A DNA stretch of 64,000 bases from BJHL01 sp040378885 (GTDB lineage: Bacteria; Planctomycetota; Phycisphaerae; Phycisphaerales; UBA1924): positions 37,991-101,990 of the forward strand of contig JBKDAN010000026.1 of the NCBI GenBank assembly GCA_046316615.1, read 5' to 3'. Below are positions 17,635 to 26,864 of the stretch, piece by piece (within the stretch, counting starts at the first letter, position 1; each line of letters opens with the position of its first letter). Made by a program: the position numbers and the translations under genes. The notes beneath the pieces are model-generated. The model did no database searches and was not told the origin of the DNA. It was given only the letters and a program-made list of their open reading frames with translations.

Positions 17635-18687
17635 TTACGGCAGAATCGCGTTGAAGCCGTAGCGCTGCAACGCTTCCTGATTCTGCTGCGTCGGAACATT
17701 GAGCATGAGCGAGCCGCTGGGCACGAAGTAATCCACACGGGTGTAGAACTGGAGCGGCACGATTGCGCGGACGCTTCCATCGAAGAACGTCACCTGAGAA
17801 TTGCCTCCGTGTCGCATGGAGACGCGGATATGCCCTTGATTGGGCGACGTGCGTTGCCGTCCGTAGGCCGTCGACGCGTTGAAAGTGGGGTTTTCGGTAA
17901 AGCTACCGAAGTTCGAATCGGGCGCTGCATCAAAGTTGATCACACCAGGGGGGATGCCCGGCGTTGAGCCGTTGGTGAAGAAGCGTGTGCCATCCATCAC
18001 AAGAACCTTGTCGGAAAGGACCGTACCGACGCGGTCTTGGCGCGGAATGAAGTTTCGGGGATTCCGAACGTTGTTGAACCCAAGATCGTCGCCGACCACC
18101 GACGTACTCAAGGTACCAAACCGCGATGTCGTGTTGCCGGGCTGCGCATAGACCGTCGCCATGTGCCATGGCTGGAGATAACTCGGCTGGCGGTAACCGC
18201 CGTCACCCGAATTCGCGGCGACGTTAAAGTCCGCGAGATCGGGCACGGGCGCGCCTTGCGAAAACGGCGTCGCGGCATTTCTTGCAACTGGGCACGCGAA
18301 GTCATTGAAGATCCGCTTCGAGCGCTGGGCGCGGTTTGCGGGGAAGTTATTGCTGTCACCCAAGATCGGGCTCATCCAATCGTTCACATGCACCGGCGAA
18401 CGTGCGCTGGTGTCGTTGATGATGCTCGCGCCGCCCGTGCCGTCCGCTTCCTGGCCTGACGTGTACGCAGCGGCGTAGTAATCCTTCTGTTCGTTCATGT
18501 ACATCATCTGCGCCTGGCCCACGGCTCGCTGTATGCTCAGGCAGCCAACGCTGCGGCCGACTTCACGCGCCTTGGCGACGGCCGGAAGAAGCAGGCCAAT
18601 GAGCAGTGCGATGATGGCGATGACAACAAGCAGTTCGATAAGCGTGAAGGCTCGCGTCGTGGATTGGGTCTGCGATTTGGTGTGCAT
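17635..18687 (-). CDS. Type II secretion/type IV pilin-like prepilin protein
   Basis: A 350-aa pseudopilin-type protein. The class III signal peptide has a short basic leader (MHTKSQTQSTTRA) followed by FTLIELLVVIAIIALLIGLLLPAVAKARE: cleavage is expected before the Phe, and Glu5 of the mature protein is conserved. The large C-terminal domain includes MRHGGNSQVTFFDGSVRAI, the H-x-G...NFLFADGHV-like signature of planctomycete prepilin proteins. These are numerous in planctomycetes; most have no defined role. It lies 75 bases after the small membrane protein gene on the same strand. Confidence 0.88.
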   Translation of the reverse strand: MHTKSQTQSTTRAFTLIELLVVIAIIALLIGLLLPAVAKAREVGRSVGCLSIQRAVGQAQMMYMNEQKDYYAAAYTSGQEADGTGGASIINDTSARSPVHVNDWMSPILGDSNNFPANRAQRSKRIFNDFACPVARNAATPFSQGAPVPDLADFNVAANSGDGGYRQPSYLQPWHMATVYAQPGNTTSRFGTLSTSVVGDDLGFNNVRNPRNFIPRQDRVGTVLSDKVLVMDGTRFFTNGSTPGIPPGVINFDAAPDSNFGSFTENPTFNASTAYGRQRTSPNQGHIRVSMRHGGNSQVTFFDGSVRAIVPLQFYTRVDYFVPSGSLMLNVPTQQNQEALQRYGFNAILP

Positions 18688-18762
18688 GGTTGGAGTCTCT
18701 GCTTCCGTTGCGCTTTCTTGACGCCGCCAGGGATTGCTGGCGGACCTCCACGATTCATCTGG

Positions 18763-19137
18763 TTACCGCTTGTACAAGTTCTTCTTCTTGGGTTCGCCGG
18801 TTGCCTTGATGACGCCAGTTTTCACGTCGGTTGCTTCAGTGGTCTTCATGGACCGAAGCTGTGCCATAAACCCAGGCGAGACCTTCCACTGGCCGTCTTC
18901 CTCATAGACCGGGAAGAGGGTCAGCTCTGTGTTGGGCGGGTTGGGAGACGGAAGGACCAGCGACTTGGTCGGGTCGTAGGGTGTGATGACAATCTCGCCT
19001 GTTCGCACGTCGCCCAGCGTGATGGATTCTGCGAATTCCACGCCGTCACCGCGGGTCAGCGACCACGCGAGCGCGCCAACGAACCCCAGCAATCCCACCA
19101 CGATCACCGCGATTTGCCATGGCTTCGCCTCGCCCAT
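18763..19137 (-). CDS. Membrane-anchored hypothetical protein
   Basis: A 124-aa protein with one N-terminal transmembrane helix (residues about 8-26, IAVIVVGLLGFVGALAWSL) and a soluble domain with short strands (ITLGDVRTGEIVITPYDP) and a basic end (KKKNLYKR). The ATG at 19137 is chosen as it sets the helix at the N-terminus; the frame remains open upstream to 19212. It precedes the prepilin gene on the same strand by 75 bases, so the two may be co-transcribed and the protein may help display or assemble the prepilin. No family recognised. Confidence 0.7.
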   Translation of the reverse strand: MGEAKPWQIAVIVVGLLGFVGALAWSLTRGDGVEFAESITLGDVRTGEIVITPYDPTKSLVLPSPNPPNTELTLFPVYEEDGQWKVSPGFMAQLRSMKTTEATDVKTGVIKATGEPKKKNLYKR

Positions 19138-19320
19138 GATCCAAGTGCCTTTCGTCGTGATCGTTGCGATGCTTCCCGAACGGAAAGCACCCTTGCCGGA
19201 ACCGCCCGGCACTGAAACCGCGGTAACGTATCCCGGACCTTGCGAGCTTGCAACACCCGTCTACTCGGGTTTATCCAACACACACACGAAGTTTGGATTG
19301 CGATAGGTATAACTGACAGT

Positions 19321-20616
19321 TCATCCCCGCAAGATCGCCCGGGCTGCCGCTTCCCCGGAACGTACTGCCCCCTCCATTGTTGCGGGCCAGTCGGTCGCGG
19401 TGTAGTCACCGGCAAGCACGATCGCGTCGCCGCCGCGTGCGCCGTCGGGCAGGGGCTGGGGCCTTGCCTGCTCAAACGCGGGCGTGGGGACAAAGGTGGC
19501 GAAGCGTTCTTTCACGCTGCGGGCACGCACGACGCGAGCGTCTGCCGCATGCGGCAGCCACGTTCGCACGTCGGTGGCTACTCGGTCGATGATTGCGGAC
19601 TCGGGCAAGTCCATCCATGCGTCAGCCGCACTGATCACCGCGTGCACAACGCAGCCTGCGTCGTCCTTGCGGAAAAGCCATTGCGTGCTGCAGCACACCA
19701 GGACGGCGTGCGGAGTGTTTAGCACGGGGCGATCAAACGTGACGTGGACGCCCAAGATGGGCGAATGCTCTGCTCGTGCGAGCTGCGGTGATCGCGGATC
19801 GGATGATGGCAACCACTTGCGTGCTTTCTCAAAGGGGGTGGCGCAGACGACCGCATCGAATCGATAGTCGCCTTCGCGCGTTGCGATGCGCTTCGGCTCC
19901 AACTCCTCGACACCTTCACCCATCCGTACTTCGCCGCCTGCTTCGGACAGCAATTGCTCCGCTGCGTCGTATAGAGCCACGAGCGGCACTGTGGGGATGC
20001 CGATGCGAGATGCCGTCGCGCCGCTAAGAAGTCCATCTTGAAACACATGCATGGCACTGCTGGCCGCGACGCGATCAACTTCTCCATTGCACGCCGAGAC
20101 GATGACGGGCGCCCAGAAGCGTGCGATGGCATCTTCACTCTGCTGCTGCTGTCGCAGCCACGCGCCGAACGTCACGTCGCGGAACGCATCGCGATCACAG
20201 ATTGCAATCTGCCCCATGGCCGCGGCGATCATCACCTTGTCAACACCACTCAGAAACCGCGACCGCAGAAAGCTCGCCGCGTGTGATGCAAAGCCCGGCA
20301 GCACCGGTGCGAGCCGCATGGGTTCGAGCACACTGACGCGGCCGCCCGCTTCGACCCACCACTGCCGATCATGCCACGCGATCTGGTCGCTCTTCCCCAA
20401 AGCTGCGAGGAACGCGAGATAGCGATGGCAGCATCCCAGCGCGACGTGCTGGCAATTGTCGATTGTCTCGCCAGACTGCTGATCAACAAAGCTGGTGGCA
20501 CGACCGCCGAGCCGACGCCTTTGCTCGAAGAGCGTCACACGAACGCCACGCCTTGCCAACGCAACCGCGCACGACAACCCGGCAAGACCGCCGCCTGCAA
20601 TGCCGACCGACCTCAT
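19321..20616 (-). CDS. hpnE: Hydroxysqualene dehydroxylase
   Basis: FAD-dependent amine-oxidase-fold enzyme of 431 aa that reduces hydroxysqualene to squalene as the last step of the HpnCDE route. The N-terminal Rossmann motif is GIAGGGLAGLSCAVALARRG, followed by VTLFEQRRRLGGRATSF; the C-terminal FAD contact is IVLAGDYTATDWPATMEGAVRSGEAAA. The start at 20616 overlaps the hpnD stop as ATGA, showing translational coupling. It ends the minus-strand operon hpnC-hpnD-hpnE. No squalene-hopene cyclase gene is in this window, so the end product is not determined. Confidence 0.92.
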   Translation of the reverse strand: MRSVGIAGGGLAGLSCAVALARRGVRVTLFEQRRRLGGRATSFVDQQSGETIDNCQHVALGCCHRYLAFLAALGKSDQIAWHDRQWWVEAGGRVSVLEPMRLAPVLPGFASHAASFLRSRFLSGVDKVMIAAAMGQIAICDRDAFRDVTFGAWLRQQQQSEDAIARFWAPVIVSACNGEVDRVAASSAMHVFQDGLLSGATASRIGIPTVPLVALYDAAEQLLSEAGGEVRMGEGVEELEPKRIATREGDYRFDAVVCATPFEKARKWLPSSDPRSPQLARAEHSPILGVHVTFDRPVLNTPHAVLVCCSTQWLFRKDDAGCVVHAVISAADAWMDLPESAIIDRVATDVRTWLPHAADARVVRARSVKERFATFVPTPAFEQARPQPLPDGARGGDAIVLAGDYTATDWPATMEGAVRSGEAAARAILRG

Positions 20617-21530
20617 TGCTGACTCCGTGTGCCAACGGACCACTGCTGCACGACTGCACGCAAGCCGATGAGCATCTTGCGCCATGTCGCGATGCGTGCT
20701 CGCGGCCCGATGACCGCTCGTGTGGGCTGGTTGCGCAGGGTTGTCAGCACGCCCTGATACACGCTGGTCATGGCATGCAGCACGGGCACGAATCGAGGAT
20801 CAATCATCTCTTCGAGCCCGCGCGACGACTCGTGGTACGCGTCGGCTTTGGCAATGAGCTCGCGCACGAGACTCTCGCAATGTGCGGGCTGCCTCCAGGC
20901 AAGCAGGTCTTGGCGCGACAACCCGTGACGAGCGAGCATTTCGTCGGGCACGTAGGCGCGCGGACAGGCGGCTCTCGCGTCGGTTGCGATATCACGCGCG
21001 ATGTTGATCATTTGGAACGACCGCCCACGTGCGTCGGCCTTGGCGAGCGCGACCTCTCGTGATTGTCCAGACCGCAGCCCCCACACATGCGTGCAAACAA
21101 GACCAACTGTGCCGCCCACGAGGTAGCAGTATCGCTCCAACTGCTCATCACGCTCGAGCGGCGTGTGATCAAGATCCCACGCCAAGCCGGCGAGCATGTC
21201 ACGTAGCCACACTTGTGGGATCGCTGCCTCTCGCGTCGCCCACGCAAAGGCAGGCCAGCAACCTGTCGGATCACTTTCGCCCGCCATCGCCAGTTCGCTT
21301 GATCGACGAAACTGCTCGAAGGCCTGCGCCGCCTCGTCACGACTCGCGGATTCATCGACGATGTCATCACCCAGTCGCATCCACGCGTAGACGGCGTAAA
21401 GCACGTCACGCTGCGGGCGCGGTGATGCGCGCAAGCCCCACCAGAAGTTGCGAGCCTGCGTGCGCACGACAACGCCGCAATCGTTGAGCGATGCCTGCAG
21501 CTGCGTGGGATGGACACCCGCAACGGTCAT
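20613..21530 (-). CDS. hpnD: Presqualene diphosphate synthase
   Basis: Condenses two farnesyl diphosphates into presqualene diphosphate. The 305-aa protein is in the trans-isoprenyl diphosphate synthase fold with two Asp-rich motifs: DDIVDE (about 54-59) and ARDIATD in the segment FQMINIARDIATDARAACPRAYVPDEML. The adjacent RSFQMINIARD and YCYLVGGTVGLVC lines are typical of HpnD. It starts 6 bases after the hpnC stop and overlaps hpnE by 4 bases. HpnC and HpnD are homologous; order and partners in the operon assign this copy as HpnD. Confidence 0.9.
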   Translation of the reverse strand: MTVAGVHPTQLQASLNDCGVVVRTQARNFWWGLRASPRPQRDVLYAVYAWMRLGDDIVDESASRDEAAQAFEQFRRSSELAMAGESDPTGCWPAFAWATREAAIPQVWLRDMLAGLAWDLDHTPLERDEQLERYCYLVGGTVGLVCTHVWGLRSGQSREVALAKADARGRSFQMINIARDIATDARAACPRAYVPDEMLARHGLSRQDLLAWRQPAHCESLVRELIAKADAYHESSRGLEEMIDPRFVPVLHAMTSVYQGVLTTLRNQPTRAVIGPRARIATWRKMLIGLRAVVQQWSVGTRSQQ

Positions 21531-21536
21531 GCAGCA

Positions 21537-22493
21537 TCATTCGTCACTAGTTGGCGGCCGGACGCCCCGAATCGCACCCCAGTACGCCCGCAGCAGAAGT
21601 TTCAGACGGGCCGCCTTGCTCAATGTGGGTCGCTGCCACAGGGTGGTGTATCCGCCCTCATCCACCAGCCGCAAGGTCTCTTCTCCACCGCGTCGAAACA
21701 GCCACAGAATCCACGCGAGCCTCACCGGCACCATCTGCTCCATGACCCGGCCTCGCCTGTACAGGTCCCAAGTTCGCCGCGAGAGCTCCCGAAACTCATC
21801 TGTCATCCGTCGGCGTGCGCTCGGATCACGAGGCTTGGCGATCCACTCGCGCAGCCGCTCGTGCGATACGCCGCCAAACTCGAACGGGATGTAGACGCGC
21901 CCACGCTCATCCAGGTCGCGACGAACATCCTGCCAGAAGTTCGTCAGTTGGAGCGCGGTACAGATGCAATCACTGCATGCAAGCAGTTCGCGACTTCGCG
22001 GCGAATCATCAAGTCCCTCGCCATGCAACGCCAACACCAACCGCCCGACAGGATCGGCGCTTCGCCGGCAGTAGTGCAGAAGCTCATCCCACGTTGCGTA
22101 CGAACTCACGTGCTGATCCTGCTCAAACGCATCGAGCAAGTCATCGAAGGCCTTAACTGGTAGTCGGCGCTCCCGCATGGTCTGCTGCAACGCGACAAAC
22201 AACGGGTCGTCACTCCGCGAGAGCATCTGCCCGCGAGCACACTGCCTGAGCTTCTCCCGAAGCGCCTGCAAGTTCGCCAGACTGCGTGCACGAGAGGCAT
22301 CGTCACGGCTATCCGCGTCGCCCGCGTCGTCGGCAATACGGCAGAATGCGTACACGGCGGCATAGTCATCACGCAGTGCCGGCGGGACGAGACGCGAGAG
22401 AACGGTGAAGTTCTCTTTCGCCCCGCCGGTGATCTTGCGGACGTGCTCACGCGCGTGCGAAAGCACACCAGCCTCCACGCCGGCGAAGGACAT
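21537..22493 (-). CDS. hpnC: Squalene/hydroxysqualene synthase HpnC
   Basis: Converts presqualene diphosphate to hydroxysqualene in the HpnCDE pathway. The 318-aa protein carries FCRIADDAGD as first Asp-rich motif, CTALQLTNFWQDVRRDLDERGRVYIP with the second (DVRRD), and GRLVLALHG. The ATG at 22493 is chosen because it is preceded by an AAGGGACGGAG ribosome-binding site; the frame is open upstream to 22688 but this would overlap the ispH promoter region. It heads the hpnC-hpnD-hpnE operon and is divergent from ispH, which makes the isoprenoid building blocks. Confidence 0.9.
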   Translation of the reverse strand: MSFAGVEAGVLSHAREHVRKITGGAKENFTVLSRLVPPALRDDYAAVYAFCRIADDAGDADSRDDASRARSLANLQALREKLRQCARGQMLSRSDDPLFVALQQTMRERRLPVKAFDDLLDAFEQDQHVSSYATWDELLHYCRRSADPVGRLVLALHGEGLDDSPRSRELLACSDCICTALQLTNFWQDVRRDLDERGRVYIPFEFGGVSHERLREWIAKPRDPSARRRMTDEFRELSRRTWDLYRRGRVMEQMVPVRLAWILWLFRRGGEETLRLVDEGGYTTLWQRPTLSKAARLKLLLRAYWGAIRGVRPPTSDE

Positions 22494-22693
22494 CTCCGTC
22501 CCTTTCGCTTCGCGATCGTCCGCAACGCCCATGCGGGAGTATCTTTCGCACGCCAGTATGCCAACGCGCAACCCACGAAAACTCACAGCTTTCCGCATAC
22601 CATTGCGAGCGTCGGTCTTGCAAGGCAACGCCACCGCCACCCGATTGGGCAGTTTCCGACGCATCGTCTCTGTTTCTCGGCTTCTCACGCCCC

Positions 22694-23743
22694 ATGCACC
22701 TCATCCTTCCCAATCCTCGCGGCTTCTGCGCCGGTGTTCGCATGGCAGTCGATGTCATCGATCAGGTCATTGACCTGTTTCCCGGCCAGACCATCTACTG
22801 CTACCACGAGATCGTGCACAACAAGCACGTTGTCGGACGCTTCCAACACCATGGCGTCAAATTCATCGACGACTTGGAAGAAGTGCCCGAAGGCAGCATC
22901 ATCGTCTTCAGTGCACACGGCATATCGCCCGCCGTTCGCAAGCAAGCGGCCGACCGCAGACTGACGCCCATCGACGCGACGTGCCCGCTGGTGACGAAGG
23001 TTCACGCCGAGGCGATCCGATACGCGCGTCAGGGGTACCAGATTCTGCTGGTCGGTCATAAGGACCACCAGGAAGTTGCCGGCACAAGTGGCGAAGCTCC
23101 AGAGGCCACCCAAGTGGTCGAAAGTCCCGAAGACATTCCCCACCTGGTCATCAAGGACCCGACGCGACTTGTCTACTTGACGCAAACCACGCTGAGCACC
23201 GACGACGCAGGTGTCATCATCGACGCGCTCAAGAAGGCCTTCCCGCAGATCAAGGAACCGCCAAGCAGCGACATCTGCTACGCGACCACCAATCGCCAGC
23301 ATGCCGTGCGTCAGCTCGCGCCACATTGTGACATGGTGCTTGTGATCGGCAGCAAGAACAGCAGCAACAGCGTGCGCCTCACTGAGATCGCCCGCAATGT
23401 GGGTACGCCCGCCCGCTTGATCGACGACGCCAGCGAACTGGAGTGGAACTGGTTCCCCACCGGCAAAGAGCGGATTCTGATCACGGCTGGCGCGAGCGCT
23501 CCTGAAGATCTCGTTGCGGACGTCTGCCGAGCTCTTCTCACTCGCTTCGGCGGCACGATCGAAACAGCCGATGTCATGCCCGAAGACGTGGAGTTTGCCG
23601 CACCGGGCAATCTCCGCAAGATCATGGTTGAGAAGGGTATTGATCCCAGCACACGCCGCTTCAAGATAGAGTCCCCCACCATCACGCAAGAGCTGTACGG
23701 CGCGGTTCCCATCACGATCAACGGCTCACGCGTCAACGCCTGA
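22694..23743 (+). CDS. ispH: 4-hydroxy-3-methylbut-2-enyl diphosphate reductase
   Basis: Last enzyme of the MEP pathway; an iron-sulfur protein that yields IPP and DMAPP. The three cluster-ligand cysteines are Cys12 (NPRGFCAGV), Cys97 (IDATCPLV) and Cys195 (SDICYATTNRQ). SAHG near residue 73 and VHNKHVV near 41 supply active-site histidines. At 349 aa it is somewhat longer than the usual 310-320 aa, due to a C-terminal extension after GASAPEDLV. It is divergent from hpnC with a 200-base spacer, linking isoprenoid supply to squalene synthesis. Confidence 0.95.
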   Translation: MHLILPNPRGFCAGVRMAVDVIDQVIDLFPGQTIYCYHEIVHNKHVVGRFQHHGVKFIDDLEEVPEGSIIVFSAHGISPAVRKQAADRRLTPIDATCPLVTKVHAEAIRYARQGYQILLVGHKDHQEVAGTSGEAPEATQVVESPEDIPHLVIKDPTRLVYLTQTTLSTDDAGVIIDALKKAFPQIKEPPSSDICYATTNRQHAVRQLAPHCDMVLVIGSKNSSNSVRLTEIARNVGTPARLIDDASELEWNWFPTGKERILITAGASAPEDLVADVCRALLTRFGGTIETADVMPEDVEFAAPGNLRKIMVEKGIDPSTRRFKIESPTITQELYGAVPITINGSRVNA

Positions 23744-23770
23744 CCTCACACGCACACAAGTCCCCACTTC

Positions 23771-24955
23771 ATGCCAGCATCATCTCACATCTTTGAACAC
23801 ACGCCCGAAAGTCTCTCGCAGTGGTGCGAGCGGGTCAACATGCCCGCGTTTCGTGCCAAGCAGGTGCTGGAGTGGGTCTATCTCAAGGGCGTCATCGACC
23901 CCGCTGCGATGAGCAACCTGAGCAAGCGTGATCGTGTCCAACTCTCCGCCGACATTCGCTTCTCGACGGGCGACATCGTCAAGGAACAACTGGCAACCGA
24001 TGGCACCAGCAAACTTCTGGTGCAGTGGCACGAGCGCGACAACGCGTCCGCAGCGCCGCCAGTCGCGGCGGCAACCGCCCTGACGGTGCTGAACAACTCC
24101 GTGCTCGATCAGACACGGCAAACCGAGTGCGTGATGATCCCGGCGGAAGATCGCCGAACGGCGTGCATCAGCAGTCAGGTGGGCTGTCCGGTCGGCTGCA
24201 AGTTCTGTGCGTCAGGCATCGGCGGGTTGGACGAGAATCTCACGGCAGGCCGTATCGTGGAGCAGATATGGATGCTGCGTGACGCCATGCGTCGCCAGCA
24301 AGCAGGTCGCAACGCGCGGAGCGACGGCGACTTTCCTCGCATCACCAACGTCGTCTTCATGGGCATGGGAGAGCCGCTGAGCAATCTTGCCAACGTCATT
24401 CCCGCAATTCGCACAATCTGCGCCTTGTGGGGCCACGCCATCAGCGCACGCAAAGTGACGATCTCAACCGTTGGACTGCCCAAAGCGATCGAGAACCTCG
24501 CTGAACAACTCGAACTGCCCGTGACACTGGCGTTAAGTCTGCACGCGCCGAATGACACGATCCGCCGCCAGCTCATTCCGTGGGCCGAGTACACGACCAT
24601 TCAGGATCTGCTTGCCGCTTGCCAGAAGTGGTTTGAGAAGACCGGCCGCGAGATCACGCTTGAGTACACGCTGCTCCGCGGCGTGAACGATCAGCCCCAG
24701 CACGCACGCGAATTGGCGGACATCGCCAAGACGATTCGCGCCAATATCAATCTCATTCGTTACAACGAAGTCAAGGGCATGCCTTTCGAGCGACCGCGAG
24801 ACGAGGACGTCCGCGGCTTCCAGGAGTTCCTGCTCGCTCGGAACCTCAACGTCCACATTCGCGCCAGCCGTGGCCGCGACATTGCCGCGGCATGCGGTCA
24901 ACTGCGTCACGAAACAGGTCACAAGCAGCGCAAGCGAGAAACCGCTCAGCCCTAA
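23771..24955 (+). CDS. rlmN: Dual-specificity 23S rRNA/tRNA adenine-C2 methyltransferase
   Basis: Radical SAM methylase that modifies A2503 of 23S rRNA and A37 of some tRNAs. The 394-aa protein has CPVGCKFC with Cys139, 143 and 146, a GMGEPLSN motif, and the second conserved cysteine near the C-terminus in IAAACGQLR. An insert of about 15 residues rich in Ala and Pro (ASAAPPVAAATAL) sits before the conserved QTECVMIP line. It follows ispH by 27 bases and precedes def by 67, so the three could be one transcript. Confidence 0.94.
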   Translation: MPASSHIFEHTPESLSQWCERVNMPAFRAKQVLEWVYLKGVIDPAAMSNLSKRDRVQLSADIRFSTGDIVKEQLATDGTSKLLVQWHERDNASAAPPVAAATALTVLNNSVLDQTRQTECVMIPAEDRRTACISSQVGCPVGCKFCASGIGGLDENLTAGRIVEQIWMLRDAMRRQQAGRNARSDGDFPRITNVVFMGMGEPLSNLANVIPAIRTICALWGHAISARKVTISTVGLPKAIENLAEQLELPVTLALSLHAPNDTIRRQLIPWAEYTTIQDLLAACQKWFEKTGREITLEYTLLRGVNDQPQHARELADIAKTIRANINLIRYNEVKGMPFERPRDEDVRGFQEFLLARNLNVHIRASRGRDIAAACGQLRHETGHKQRKRETAQP

Positions 24956-25022
24956 TCGCTGCGCACTCATCCACCTCCATCCTTCGTCCGTGGTTGCCTC
25001 GGTCTCACTATCCTGCCCTCCC

Positions 25023-25565
25023 ATGCCTCCCGCTGTTCAACTTCAGATCTATCCCTCACGCGTCCTGCGTCAGAAAGCAAAGCCGATTGACGTCGTAAAC
25101 GATGACGTCCGAGCGGTCATCGCCAAGATGTTTGAGATCATGGACGAAGAGGAAGGCATCGGCCTTGCCGCACCACAGGTTGGCCTGGCATGGCGACTCT
25201 TCGTGCTGGATGTGCCCGAGAACCCCAAGCGAGGTTCACTCGCGACCAGCGACCCGCCCAGTGCGTCTGCCGGACGGATGGTGTTCATCAATCCTGTGCT
25301 TCGCTTCGAAGGCGCGGTCGAGCCGATGGAAGAAGGCTGCCTCAGTCTGCCCGACATCGCCGGCGAAGTGCTGCGCCCACCCATCGTGCATGTGACGGCC
25401 CTCGACGAGAATGGCAAGTCGTTTTCGCTTACCGCAGGTGGTTTACTTAGCCGGTGCATTCAACACGAGACCGATCACCTGGACGGCGTACTCATCATCG
25501 ACAAGATGACACAGCCCGCGCGGGTGAAGAATCGGCTCGCCGTGAAGAAACTCGAGCAGGGATGA
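25023..25565 (+). CDS. def: Peptide deformylase
   Basis: Removes the formyl group from the N-terminal methionine of new proteins. The 180-aa protein shows all three family motifs in order: GIGLAAPQVG (45-54), EGCLSLP (about 104-110) with the metal-ligand Cys, and QHETDHLDG (about 144-152) with two metal-ligand His and the catalytic Glu. The ATG at 25023 is chosen because it directly precedes the conserved start VQLQIYPSRVLR; the frame is open upstream into rlmN. Length is normal. Confidence 0.95.
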   Translation: MPPAVQLQIYPSRVLRQKAKPIDVVNDDVRAVIAKMFEIMDEEEGIGLAAPQVGLAWRLFVLDVPENPKRGSLATSDPPSASAGRMVFINPVLRFEGAVEPMEEGCLSLPDIAGEVLRPPIVHVTALDENGKSFSLTAGGLLSRCIQHETDHLDGVLIIDKMTQPARVKNRLAVKKLEQG

Positions 25566-25597
25566 ACTTCCGCATTGCTGCGTGCTAACGTCGCACG

Positions 25598-26854
25598 ATG
25601 TCTGCGGCCTCAAGCCCTGAACCATCTCCGCCTACGTCTCCCACACCTCACGACACGTTCGCCGCGCTGCGAATCAGCAACTATCGTCGTTACGCGCTGG
25701 GCTTTCTGACATCCGGCATGGGGCTTCAGATTCTCGCCACCGCCGTGGGCTGGGAGATCTACCACCGCACACAGGATCCGATGCATCTGGGCTACGCCGG
25801 CCTCGCGCGAGCTTTGCCCGTGGTGCTGTTTGCTCTGGTTGCTGGGCAAGTTGCTGATCGCTTCGAACGCAAACGCATCATCGTCATCACACAGTCAGCC
25901 TTCGCGTTTGCGGCATTAGCGCTTGCAATCGCGAGCTATCTGCAGTTGTCCATTCTCTGGTTGTATGTGCTGTTAAGCGTGTTTGGCTTCATTCGCGCGT
26001 TTGCGGGACCAGCACGTAACAGCTACTTGCCACAGCTCATTCCACAAGGCACCTTTCATAACGCCGTCACGTGGAACAGCGTGCTCTTTCAGCTCGCCGC
26101 CACCTTGGGCCCGTTGCTCGCCGGGGCACTCATCGCAGTCAAGGATGCCGCGTGGCTTGCCTACGCCGCGACCGCCGCCGGAACGTTGATCTTCGCTGTC
26201 TGCATTCTGGCGACACGACCATCACCCCAGACACTGAGCACCGAACCGATCAACCTCACTTCAACCTTGGCCGGCGCCAAACACATCTGGACGCAGAAGG
26301 AGATCTTCGGCGCCATCACGCTCGATCTCTTTGCAGTGCTGCTGGGCGGCGCGACCGCACTCCTCCCCATGTTTGCGGCAGACATATTGCACGTTGGCCC
26401 CGTCGGCTTGGGCGCACTTCGCAGCGCGACGTATGTGGGCGCTCTGCTCATGGGGCTTTACCTCGCCAATCGCCCGCCGTTCACGCGGGCCGGACCCGCT
26501 TTGCTTTGGTCGGTCGTCGCGTTCGGCGCTTGCATGATCGTTTTCGGCTTCTCGACCAGTTTCTGGCTCAGTTTGTTCGCGCTGGCTGCCAGCGGGGCGG
26601 TTGACAACATCTCTGTCGTCATCCGCCATGTGCTCGTCCAGAACAAGACACCTGACCACCTGCGTGGCCGTGTCGGCGCAGTCAACAGCGTGTTCATTGA
26701 ATGCAGCAACGAACTGGGCGGTTTTGAGTCAGGTCTTGTTGCGAAGTTCTTCGGTCCAGTCGTCAGCGTCGTTTCGGGTGGCATTGGCACGATCATGGTC
26801 GCGGCTGTCGTTTGCCTCACGATTCCGCAAGTCCGGCGCATGAAGGACCTCTGA
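25598..26854 (+). CDS. MFS transporter (EntS/MFS_3-like)
   Basis: Inner-membrane carrier of 418 aa with about 12 hydrophobic segments. The N-terminal line FAALRISNYRRYALGFLTSGMGLQILATAVGWEIYHRT and the loop GQVADRFERKRIIVITQ (motif A) are characteristic of the MFS_3/enterobactin-exporter-like group; a second-half feature is VLVQNKTPDHLRGRVGAVNSVFIECSNELGGFESG. Members export siderophores, drugs or metabolites; the substrate here is unknown. It starts 33 bases after def and converges with the kinase gene. Confidence 0.88.
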   Translation: MSAASSPEPSPPTSPTPHDTFAALRISNYRRYALGFLTSGMGLQILATAVGWEIYHRTQDPMHLGYAGLARALPVVLFALVAGQVADRFERKRIIVITQSAFAFAALALAIASYLQLSILWLYVLLSVFGFIRAFAGPARNSYLPQLIPQGTFHNAVTWNSVLFQLAATLGPLLAGALIAVKDAAWLAYAATAAGTLIFAVCILATRPSPQTLSTEPINLTSTLAGAKHIWTQKEIFGAITLDLFAVLLGGATALLPMFAADILHVGPVGLGALRSATYVGALLMGLYLANRPPFTRAGPALLWSVVAFGACMIVFGFSTSFWLSLFALAASGAVDNISVVIRHVLVQNKTPDHLRGRVGAVNSVFIECSNELGGFESGLVAKFFGPVVSVVSGGIGTIMVAAVVCLTIPQVRRMKDL

Positions 26855-26864
26855 CGTACCAGCT

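Noticed and set aside
19321..23743. A complete hopanoid pathway
   Set aside because: Only the squalene-forming genes are here; no squalene-hopene cyclase or later hpn gene is in the window.
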